From assembly GCA_031763025.1 (NCBI GenBank), contig JASSKH010000022.1, positions 158,628 to 222,627 of the forward strand: a stretch of DNA of 64,000 nt, in the 5' to 3' direction. How positions within the stretch are numbered: position 1 is the first letter of the stretch; each line of letters starts with the position of its first letter. This DNA comes from Macrocystis pyrifera (lineage: Eukaryota > Sar > Phaeophyceae > Laminariales > Laminariaceae). Made by a program: the position numbers and the translations under genes. The notes below the pieces were generated by a model. That model had not been told where the DNA came from. It saw only the letters and a list, made by a program, of their open reading frames with translations, and ran no database searches. This document shows, piece after piece, positions 37,601 through 49,600 of the stretch.

Positions 37601-40600
37601 TCTCGCGCTTTGCGCTGATGATTTTGAAAGCAAGAAAAAAACCCTCGCGAGTACGTACGTACGTATGCACTCGGTGAGACTCGAACCCACGAAATGGATC
37701 TTAGTAGGCACGTGGACCACCCACCAAGCCAACGGGGAGGCCGGCTGCGATATGATATACCATGTCCATGATATTATTACAGTAGTTCTTTGTCGTGGTC
37801 GTGGTTTTGTGACCGCAGAGCTTGTTTGTATCTCTTCACGAGTATTATTAAAATTGACTCGTAATAGGGTTGAATAATAAGGACGGACAATGGTTGTTGT
37901 GCTGCCGACACCGCACCCACCCGTAGCAGTAGAAAGTTTGGGTCACCACAGAATTACACAGCAGAGACGAGGAAAGGGGGGGAAAAAGTGAAGATACCCC
38001 AGGTGACCACGGTTTGTCGAGACGGTTGGAAAGTACAAGAGTGACGTGCGAAAAAAAAAACAATTTCAGCGTGCGTGCGATCTCACCTCCAGCTTCATCG
38101 ATGTCGCGTGGTACGTCTTTCCCCAGATGTAGCTGTCGACGACGTAAAGGATGACCGTGAAGATGCTGAACAGCGCTTGCTTCCTGCATGCACAGCCAGC
38201 AAGCGCCAGCACAGACAGCAGCAGCCGTATGTATGCATGCGTTCGTTACAACCGACGTGCCGGCATCGATATGATAAGTTGTTGTTGTTATTGTTGTTTT
38301 CTTCACATTAAACCGTTCTTTCTACCCGTCGACATCCAGCACAACCAGTGTCATTGCCGATTCTTCAATCCTAGAGAGATACGAGTTCTGTGGCCACAAA
38401 GCTACGCCACAGAGATACTACGTTGCCACTAGTGTTGGATATCGTACCGACACTTTCGATATATCGTTCGATAATTTTATTTTTTTATCGAACCGAAAAA
38501 AGTTCGGTATTTCGATATTAATTTCGATAATTCGCTAAACGATAATGATACGATAAAACGATAAAAGGCCGAACGCTTCCACGGGGGACAGGGGACACGG
38601 CAAGCGTAGTAGGTTGGGAGATGACACTGTCGATGCCCTCATGTTTTTGGACGGCTCGCACGGATTGGCATGTGTGGTCAAGCGGGATCTCACAGAAGGC
38701 GCTGGGCAGGAAGGACAAGTGATTTTTGTTTTTTGTGTGGCGGCGATGGTTGGGTTCGTGAGTTACGTATACAAGTTCTTCCGAATAGCATTGTGCGGCA
38801 TTATATACATTTTGTGTTGAGCTGTGGTTGTCGTTGCGCCCTGGTACTTAACAGCTACATATCTTCTACTATTACTGGGGGGGCATATAGTAAATAGGAC
38901 AAAATATTGTTAGTAAAAATAGGGAAATGTATAGGTAGGTTTTTGTGTGTACCGTATGTCCTATTTACTATGGTCCCCCGCAATAATAATACGGCATAAT
39001 AAACCAGATCAGGTGTATTTTTTCTTTTTTCATGTACATGGTACACAATACACAATAATACCCGGTATTCCTGGTAGCCTGTCTTCCTTTTTGTTTTTTG
39101 TCTATTAGTTAGTCTCTTTTTTGCTTCCTCCCTGGTGTTCTTAGTAGCGGAGTACGTATTGTATGCTGTTTGTATTTTCGTTCTTATCTCTGTTGTACAC
39201 CCCTCGCGTGGTGTACGAGCCTGCAATCTGCGAAAACGTGCGCATTCTTCGTGCGTTTCCTTTCTTGATTTCTTGCTTTCTTGCCTGAATTGAACTTTTT
39301 AATCTCTCGTCCCTTTTCAATTTTGTTTTTTTTTCCCCCGATTTTGATTTCGATTTTTCGATGCCGAGTTGTTTTTTTCATCCTGTCATCCTGTCCATTT
39401 CTTCTGGGTAGTATGTGGTCTTCTCGGTTTCTGTGGCGACTTGTACAGCCTACCGCATGTATCTGATACGTACATGCGCGGACCTCACTTTTATTTTTTG
39501 TCTGAGGTGTACATGTGCTTCAGTTATCATGTGTACTACGTATTCTTTGGTTGTTTTATTTTTACCGAGGTATTTCTTCCACTCCAGAGTTATGTGACCT
39601 TGTCTGCATTGTATTGTGGCGATGAGTTAAAATGAGAACAACAACCTGGAATACGTTGATCCTGGGAACCCTCTGCTGGTGTTGTATGCACTTGTATTAC
39701 GGGTCCTCGTGGTGATGACGCGACCCAAAAAATAATGAAAAAGGGCCTTTTGCGCCGGTTTTCGCCTCCATTATCGTGTTATCGTTGTCGACTTTTCCGG
39801 ATTATCGGTACGATAACGTCTATCGTTATCGTTATCGAAGTTATTTTGGCCTTATCGTACCGAAACCTTCATGGTTTCGATATCCAACACTAGTTGCCAC
39901 GTATGCAATGCAATGCCATGTCATCATACTGCGTACGACAGGCACGACATACACATTCCATGACATAGAGAAACGAAACGAAACAAGTGCAAGCATGTGA
40001 GTATCACTAAATTGTTGCACCATACCTGGTCGCTTCTTCGCGACCTTTTGGCACTGCAGTCCCGTTTGGGAGACTAACTACTTGCAATTAGACTAGGTTG
40101 CATAAAAAACGGGACTGACTCCGGTATTACAAGGGCTAATCATCCCCTATTTTGGCCTAGCTGCTAGGCTCGCGGCTTGTCGTGACGTCAACATTGAGCA
40201 TGGTCTACTCGTGTTTCATACGGTAGTATTACGAATAGAGCGGCTTTACTCACTGAACCAATCGTTGTTCATACTTCATATAGAGGGAAATTCTTCAACC
40301 AGAAACAAACATCAGCCTGAAATTCTTGAACTCCCAACTATTTAAAACGCGTCTCGCGTACGTACGTAGTCGTATCATGGTTGGTTCATTGCCGACAAAG
40401 AAAAATAAAACAGCCAAACCGTGACGGAAATATCATACGTACCCCCGCGGGGATACAAGCACACACTCCCTTTTGGAGCTGCAGTCAGTCCCGTTTTGAG
40501 GACCAAACACTTGTAATTAGAGCGGTTTGTCCCCAAAACGGGACTGCGGTAGTAAAAGGGCTGTGTTTTCGCTTTACTGCCAGTTCTCAACATTAAACCG

Positions 40601-43600
40601 GTATTTCTACCCATCGTCCCGCTTTCGTCAACGGCGCACCACCCCGGAGAGGATGCGTCAGGCAGCACCACAAAACAGAACAGGCTCATCATCCACCCAC
40701 GAAACAATAAGGCAGGCTTTTTTTCATAAGGACAGAAAGGAAGACAGACAAAAAGAAGGAGAAAAAAAAAGAAAGAAATTAATGTACGGAAAGAAAAAAA
40801 AAAAGCAAAAACAAGGAAAGACGCGACCAGAATAAAATAAAACAAAACAAAATATTGCAAGGGCCTGTAGCATCGCTGTCTGTCGTGCCTTGCTGCGGGA
40901 GCTGGTTAGGACAATGAAACATAAAACATGAAAAAATAACCACATATATATATATATTAAACTGCTGTGACGCCACGTCAGCAGTATCGCTGTCGTGCTT
41001 TGCTGGGGGAGCTGTTAAGGACGAGAGGATAATGCAACAAAGAGAACTATGAGAACTATTAATATTAATAAAGCAAACCATGAAAAAAATTACCACACAA
41101 AAAGAAAAAAGAAAATGCTTTGTGACGCCACGTCGCCACCCACCCAAAGGTATCAGGAGACATGTCAAGCGACGACAAACGTGCGCCGTCAAGGGTGTAG
41201 GGCCGAGTGCTTCGCACTAAAACCTTGTAGTTCTGTGTCAGTCAAGGCATGTCAAGGAGAAGTTGCTGTCTGTCGAGGGGTGAAAGTGCTGTCTCCTGAC
41301 ATCTTTCTTTGCACCCACCAAGCTATACCACAAGAATAAGAACGGAAGGTAAAAACAAAGGGCAAACCAAAAGACAACAGCGTCACATTCAAAGCAGCCA
41401 AACCGCGGTACCAGTATCCTATTGATAAGACAGGTTTGGGATACCAGTAGCCTATTGATAGAATGAAGAAATGAGGGGGAAGGAGAAAAAAGAAGGAGGT
41501 TAAAGTGGGACCGTCTTCTTATCGTACAGGTCCGGGGCCGAATAGTTTGAGGCATGCCCGCATGAGACGGATCCGTTGTTCGATTTCGAGCGAGAGGTCG
41601 GCGTCTTCGTGGATAATGCCGCCGAGGTATAATAACTGAGTGGTCTGTGTATAACTCTGGCCAGCTGCTTCGATCACGAGCGGTGGAGCAGGGAATGCAT
41701 GACCCTGTGTTGGTGGGTGCAATGTCTGCGTCTTCGTTCCCGAAAACGTAACGCATGCTGCTTCAAAGACAGTCAAGACGGTACGTCATCATCTAAAAAA
41801 GTTCCTCCGCCGACTTCGAGACAACTCCTGCGTCATTGTACAACATGCCCCAGACTGCCCTTCGCACGCATGTCGATGGCTCCTTTTTTCCGACCACCAC
41901 ATTGTCCCCGAGGTGGATCAAATCCCTGTCTATGCCTTCGTCCTCGCTGAAACGTAAGAAAAGAAAGTGGAAACGTAAGAAAAGAAAGTGTATCGCAGGA
42001 GCAAATAACGAATGACAATTTGAACAGCAACGGCGACAGCACGCAGCCTTGTCGTAGCCCCTGCGTGACATCAAACGATTATGAGTGCTCGCATCATATA
42101 CGCATGCAAGCCCGCATGCCTGCCGTCGTGGAACTGGCGAATGACTGCTGTAAGCATCTTGGCTGGCACGCCAAAGCGTGTGAGTACCTGCCACAGCAAC
42201 TCTCGGTCGACAGAGTCATATCATACGTACGCTTTCTGCAGGTCAATGCAGTACTTGACCGTTTTTTTTTGGGCAGCAGTGCCAGAGCAGTAATGCTCAA
42301 TCGGGATGTCCGTGAGCGCAGACAGGCGCCACCACGGGCCAAACTACGGCAACCTCTAACTGCGCGGGTAGGAGGCCGGATTCGACGAAGAAGGAGGAGG
42401 GAGACAGAGGGTCGACGAACGGGGAAGAGACGGATTGAACTCACCCTGCGCGAGAAATTCTATTTTGCTGTTTGAGTTTGGAACCGCCAGTGCGAGGAGC
42501 ATTTGGTTTTGGGGACAGGGCAGAAGGGGAACCGACTGAAAGGGAGTGGCAACGAGTGCATGTGCGAAGGAGCAGGCCGATTGGGCTAAGGCAATGAGGT
42601 GGCCATGGAGAATGGCAGCAGGGCGGCACATGGAGACCCACGACCGGCGCGCGCACCATCACGAGAGCAGCAGTAATCTCGTTTTTTTTCCGGCTTTTTT
42701 TACGAGGCAGTAGTATGTACCTGTTATTTACGTCGCTGGTCGTTGTAGTGTTGGCGAGTTGTACGTAAGAAGAATCGTCACGGACACTGGTTGTGCTGGA
42801 TGTCGACGGGTAGAAAGAACGGTTTAATGTGAAGAAAACAATACCCTTAATGGGGAATTGCCCTCGCAATTATCAGGGACGCGGTATCATAGCTGTGCTG
42901 CACCTTTATAGTCAGATATTTCGGGAAGACATGGCGATCGTTGACATTTATTTGCGTGATGGCTATTATTGGTGCGATTACTCTTTTTTCACTGCATGTC
43001 GGCGAGTCGTCGCTCCGACAGCACCCCAGACAGCAGGCGCGCTCCTCTCTGTGTTCACGACTACCGTGCAAATCGTACCGTGCAGACGGCACTCCAGACA
43101 GCAACCGCTGTAGTCAGTAGCGCCACGAGTTGGTTAGTTGTAGGACCGGGGCCAACTTTATGCTATAGTTGAGTGACGCATGTTGGTTCAGTTTGCACGT
43201 TGATTTCATTTCATGCGTGCGCCTTTTCACCTCGTGTATTTTCAGTCCGAATTTGTTTTGTTTGAAATGTTTTTTCGGATCTTCCTATTACGGGGGGACC
43301 ATAGTAAATAGGACCAAAATTTGTTAGTAAAAAAATCGAAATATATAGGCTTTTATGAGTACCGCAGGTCCTTTTTAATATGGACCCCCGTAATAGGGCT
43401 TCAACACCTTTTACGGACTCCTTGATTTGAGCACAACGACGACAATATGTACCTGATGTTGCTTCATTTCTTTCGATTTTTCTCGCTTTTAACGCATCTG
43501 GACGGTTAGAATGTACGTCGTGGCTGTCGTATCCAGTACGATGAACACGGACACTGGTTGTCCTGCCCTTCGACGGGAAGAAAGAACGGTTTGACGGGAA

Positions 43601-46600
43601 TAACCCACGCGTGGCATTGCACTGCTGTCTGCTCTGTGCTTACTGCGTTGTTGATGGTGTTCTCCCTAAAGCAGTAGTTCGGAGGTGAACTATCCATGGA
43701 CGAAATGACGGAATCATGTCAAACAGGAAAGCTTATGGGCCAGATTGCCTTCCGGGCCGAACTCCTAACATCGACCACGCCGTATTCGCTCAGTGCTTTC
43801 GCAACATCCTTGTCAACGTTTGGGTAACGGGAGCAGTCTCCCAGAAATGGAAAGATGCGATCATCGGCGTCCTTCACAAAAAGAAGGACCGAACTGATTG
43901 CAACAACTACAGAGGGATTTCGCTTGTACACACGCAGGCAAGGTGTTGGTGAAAATCGTCGAGTCCCGCCTTAGCAACTACTGCGAGACCGAGGGAATAT
44001 TTCCGGAGGAAAACAGCAGTGCGGTTTCCGCCCCGCACGATCAACGATCGATATGCTGTTCGTCGTGCGCCGGTTGCAAGAGCTCGGACGACAGAGGAAA
44101 ATCCCTCTGTACATGTGCTTGGTCGACCTGCAGAAAGCGTACGACTCTGATGACGGACGGCTGCTGTCCCAAGTGCTGACACGCTCTGGTGTACCAATCA
44201 AGATGCTCACAATCATCCGCAATTTCCACTAAGGCATGCGGGCTCGCGTGCGTACGGATGACGGCGAGCACTCGGAATTGATTGATGACGCGCAGGGGCT
44301 GCGGCAAGGCTACGTGCTATCACCGTTCCTGTTCAACGTGTTCTTTGCTGCTGCGCTACACGTCGTACTGATGCGCTTCAGGAAAGACGAAGCCATCGTA
44401 AGAGAATAGGATCAACCCAATGATGTTTTAGTCGGAACAGAGGAGCAGGAGCTGTTGGCATGCGTGCGAAGAGCCGTATGGAGCATGTTGTACGCCGAAG
44501 AGGCAGGAACTATCTCCAAGTGGGCTGATGGGGTCGCCATAATGATGACAGTCATCGTGACTGTCTTCGAAGCAGCAGGCCTGACGATATCGGAAAAGAA
44601 GACATAGCCAATGCTGTTACGAACACCGGACCAGACAACCCTCGCCCCACAGCTCATCATCGAAACAGCAGATCAGAGGTATAAACAGGCAGCCCAGTTC
44701 CTATACCTAGGCGGCATTATCCACGGAAATGACCATCTCCCACTGCAAATCCACCGACGGATCCGTCTCATGCGGGCATGCCTCAAACGATTCGGCCCGG
44801 AGTTGTATGATAGAACAACCGCCCAGCTTAGGCTGAAAGTCCGCATGCTGAAGGCGGAGGTGATTTGAGACCCTGCTGTACGGGTGTGTGACGTGAGCCC
44901 TCAGCGCGGAACACTTTGCCAAGCTTCGAACGGCTTACCACCAACAACCCGTCTTGCAAGTCATTGGCATCCAGGGCCGACGTCGTACCGACCACGCCAC
45001 CCGCTCGTACGCGAAGGCCCTCAAGATGACACGTGACGAGAGCATCGAAACGACCATCCGTGAACGGCAGCTCTTGTTTGCGGGGGTCGTGGCACGGCAA
45101 AGCAAGGAGCGATTACCCAGTCGGGTAGTGTTTGGGACTATGGCTGGCGGGGAGAACTCGAGACCGGCGGACAGTTCAAGACTTGGCATAGTTGCATAGT
45201 CGAAGACTTTAGGGAGTTCCGAGCCACCAAAGGATCAACAAAACATACCCCTTTGGTTTTGGGAGTTGAGACCGCGCTGTATCCACTGCAGCAGAAAAGG
45301 CGGGGAAGTGGTACGGGGGGGTCCTTGAAGCAGTCCAACGGTTCATGGTTAGGTGGCACGAGGATGAGACACAGCTGAGTTGGCAGCATCGCGCATCCGC
45401 CATGGGTGGTGCCCAAGGGAATGGGGGGAGGGGGGGGCAACAGGAGGAGTGGAAGGAAAGCCGACCAAGGAAATGGGGGCAGGGGGAGGAACAGGAGGAG
45501 GAGTAGAAGGGAAACCGCGGCGGACAAAAGTAAGGAGATAGCAGAACGGGTAGCAAGGCACCAGAGCGACTAGTAAGTGGAACACATCTATCTCCGTTTC
45601 CCTCGCTGCGTCGGCTAGGCACGCTGCGAGCTATGCCCCATCAGGTTTATAGCGAGCGGGGTAGGTATTTCTGGCGGGTGCAAGGCCGCACTCACCTTCA
45701 AGGAGTGATACCTCCTTCTTCAAGGAGTGATACCTCCTTGCTGCTGCGTGTGGCCGTGAGGCATAGTCGTTGCAGTAGAGTTGGGTCGTACGTGGTGCGT
45801 CAGGCACGGACACTTACGACTCGCGCGTCTTTTTTAGACAGCAGTGCCGGAGCGGTAATGCTCAATCGGGATGTCCGTGCGCGGAGGCAGGCGCCATCAC
45901 AGGCCAAACCACGGCTAACTCTAACTGCGCCGGCAGGAGGCTGAATTCGACGACGAAGGAGGAGGGAGACAGAGCGTCGGCGAGCGGGGAAGAGACAGAT
46001 TGAACTCACTCTGCGCGAGAAATTTTGTTATTGAGATCAGAACCGCAAGAGCGAGGTGCAATTTGTTTTCGGGAAGAGGGAGAAGGGGAACCGACTGGAA
46101 GGGAGTGGTAACGAGAGCATGTGCGAAGGAGCGGGCCGATTGGGCTTAGGCGATGAGGCTGCCATGGAGAATGGCAGCAGGACGGCACACGGAGACCCAC
46201 GACCGGCGCACACACCATCACGAGAGCAGCACTCACCGTTTTTTTTCTGCTTTTTTTCAAGAGGCAGTAGTATGTACCTGTTATATACGTCAGTGGCCTT
46301 TGTAGTGTTGGCGAGTCGTATACCCTTCATGGGGAATGACCCCCTCAACTTTCAAGGAAGTAGTATCATAGCAGTTCTGCACCTTTAGTCGAACATTCCT
46401 GGAAGACATGGCGATCGTTGAAATGTGCATGGTGACTGTTGGTTCGATTGCTCCTTTTTCACTGCATGTCCGCGAGTTGCCGATATGCCAGCACCCCAGA
46501 CAGCAGGCGTGCTCCTCTCTGTGTTCACGACCACCGTGCTTTTCGTACGGTGCAGACAGCACTCCAGACAGCAACCGCTGTAGTCAGTAGCGCCACGAGT

Positions 46601-49600
46601 TGGTTAATTGTGGGAACGAGGGGAACTCTATGCTGTAGTTGAGTGGACACCTGCGGCCATGTTGGATCAGTTCGCAAATTGATTTCATTTTGTGCGCGCC
46701 TCCTTCACCCAGTATATTTTCAGGTGGGAAGCGTGGTCGTGGGAAGCGTCGTGCTTCCCAGCCGGAGTTTGTTTTTCATGGTTTTTCGGATCTTCCTAGG
46801 CTCCAGCACCTTCCTTTGTGTGACCACAGACTCCTTGATTTGATAGTTAATAATGTGAGAACAACAACAACACCAACAACATCAACAACATCATCTATGC
46901 TACTCGTGCCGCTAACTGCTGCAGCTGGTTCGAACGTGCGTGGTCTTCCTTTGTTTTCTCCTTTTTGCACTTTGATCCTCCGTGATTTTCTTCTTATATT
47001 GTTGTATGACTTTCCTTTTCTCCTCATGATAGGAGTCTTGTGGCGTGAGTGGGTGACGAGCCTGCTTTGGTTTTTTTGTATTATTGTCTGACGCATCCTC
47101 TCTGGGGGTGGGGCATGGTTGACGAAAGCAGGACGGAGAGGGCAGACAGGGTGGCAAGGTACCAGACCGACTTGTACGTAGAACCTTTTATATGCTACTC
47201 GTACCACAAATTGCCGCGGCTACCTGGAGGGTGTTTTTTTATTCTTGTGTGCTTCGGTCTGCCTGTTGTTGTTTCCCTTGGTGCCTAGTCATTCTCGTAC
47301 GAGTGGTGTTGCCTATTCTTTAGCTCGTTTTTATGTCTGCCACATACTGCGGGGATGTATGATTTTTTTTTTTTCTTTTCTTTTTTCTTGTTCTTTTTCG
47401 ATTTTTTTTTTTCTTGTTTCTTTCGTAGAAGGTGCATGTCGTGCCCTTCGTACCTGCGGGGATGTACGATTTTTTTTTTTTTTCTTTTTTCTTGTTCTTT
47501 CTCGATTTTTTTTTTTCTTGTTTCTTTCGTAGAAGGTGCATGTCGTGCCCTTCGTACCCTATATGATGGCATGTCATCGCATTGCCTACTATGCTTCCTG
47601 CAGAACAATACTGCTGTATATTGATAACATTTCTGTGGCGTAGTGTGTGACCACAGAACTTGAGTCTCTCTAGGATTGAAGAATCGGCACGGACACTGGT
47701 TGTGCTGGATGTCGACGGGTAGGAAGAACGGTTTAATGTGAAAAAAAAACAACACAGAAGGAGAAAGAGGGCGAGGGATAGGCTGAGACTCCGTGGGCTC
47801 GCTTTTCTCAGATTTTTTGGGTTGAAAAAAGAAAGGCTCTGGTGGAATATCCGTCTTTTAAAAATAAACAAAAAACGGTTTTGGGCTCGTTTTAGGCTCC
47901 AAAAAAACAAAAATAGGCGTACTAAAAAAAACTGCTTTCGGCATTTTTAGCTCGATCTTGAAAAATCGGTGAGATTACAAGGAAATATGGGTTCGCTGGT
48001 GGGAAGCAGGCCCCATCAGCACTATTCGTGACAACAGCGCTGCTGCGCCACTCAGAGGCCAGCAAGGCATCCCCGTAATGATTAGCAATATCGGTTCTGG
48101 GTTGCAGTGTTGCGGCGCTGCTGTGCGCGCGATAAAACAGGATTTACATCTCATTAATTGGCGTTACAGAGGGGTCGAATAAACAAGTCTGATTTATTGC
48201 TGCCGGGGGGGGGGGGAAAATAGGTCCCGTCCCCGAAAAACAGGCTCTAATAAATCGTTTTTCGGGCTTTTTATTAAACCCCCGTTTCTGGGCTCCAAAA
48301 ACCGAAAAAAAAGTTTTTTTCGGGCTTTTCGGGCTAAAGCTCACGGAGGCTCAGCCTAGCGAGGGAGTCCCTAGTTACAACCCCTGGGTTGTAGAAGAGA
48401 AACCAACACCCAAACATCCAAGCAGTGGAAACCCCGGGATTTCACCCGTAGCTATCCCCGACCACCCAGAACACAAAAATATACGGACGGCAAGAGAAAG
48501 CAAGAGAAAGAGAGAAGCAACTCCAAGTACTGCTGTGCCTACTTATGATGCTGATATTGCTGTATATGGCACAACGGGGGACGATGAGTACATACGGGGT
48601 ATGATAAAAACATGCACATTCACTCCTCCCTACTGCTGTTGTCGTCCGCTTTCACTGTCACATACGCTTGCGTACTACTTGTAACATGTTGGTCTTTGTT
48701 GTGTAGAGTCAAAGCGACAACAACAGATGATTATGCCTGCAGCAGCACAGCAGCAGCAGAGGTAAGTGCAAACTCTTCCCATCCACAGCAGCACACGACC
48801 GCCTTACCACCACCACCAGTTATTTGTAGAACGAGGGTGGTGTATGGCGTAGAGAGAGCTGCTGGTGTGTACATACATCATATAAGGATGCTGCTTCTGC
48901 TGCTGTGTGCTCTTGTTGTGCCGGAGTGTTGTGTCAACTAAAAACTAAAAAAAGAACAGGACCGTTGCGCGCATGCTGCTGTGTGGGAAGGCTACGATAA
49001 GCGATACAATGCGTGAGCAAGGGGCACCACGAGCCTATTTACAGCAGTAGTACTGTAGTACAGCAGCAGCGGTAGTATTGTTCGTGTGTGCGTGTGTGAT
49101 CGGCTGGGTGCCTTGCTTGCTTGCTTCTGCAGCTGCTGAGGGTTGATTCATATTTCATCGTCTCCTGTTGTGCCATGTGCACAGTAGTATCAGCATCACA
49201 GATAGGTGGGTGCAGCAATACTTGGAGTTTTGTCTCTTTCCCTCTCGCTTTCTTTTGCCGTTCGTGTATTTTTGTGTTCTGGCTGGGCGAGGACGGTGAA
49301 GGGTGAAACTCCGGGGTTTCCACCGCTCGGATGTTTGGGTGTTGGTTCTCTTTTACAACCCACGGTTTGTAATTAGGCGTTCCCATCAAAATTATGTAGT
49401 AAATGATATATCTGCCCGTCTATTTAATTTCCCTCGCCCGCTTTTTCCTTCTGTGTGTGTTGTTCACATTGAACTTTTTCTACCCGTCGACATCCAGCAC
49501 GACTATAATGGGATCCCATGCTAAGTCTATATTTTCTAAATCATCACTTTTACCTCCCAGCTCAACTCGTACCAGGTTTTACCCTCAACGATCATCTGGA

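Larger units (their letters stand above)
25549..38086 (-). other. intron 2 of the K+ channel gene (12.5 kb)
   Basis: Bounded by GTGAGA and CCCCAG. It holds a foldback-like element, MITEs of families A, B, D and I, a solo LTR, a 250-bp inverted repeat pair, two SINE copies, a palindromic MITE and a 0.95-kb foldback element. I see nothing recognisable in 25.6-27.4, 28.6-29.2, 29.9-31.3 (apart from a degenerate GGTACTCGCGAGT-like repeat at about 30.2 kb) and 36.5-37.4 kb. Confidence 0.85.
42276..43440 (+). repeat. 1-kb diverged direct repeat R, copy 1
   Basis: Shares CAGTAATGCTCAATCGGGAT, GGAGGGAGACAGAG, CATGGAGAATGGCAGCAGG, AGGCAGTAGTATGTACCTGT, TCACTGCATGTC and GTAGTCAGTAGCGCCACGAG with copy 2. 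It has gained a family D insert (42,764-42,841) and a family A insert (43,288-43,393). Confidence 0.85.

Noticed and set aside
47285..47910. Lys/Glu-rich minus-strand frames of 156-196 residues
   Set aside because: They are translations of the T-rich tandem duplication and of a family D repeat ([15 protein letters not shown]).
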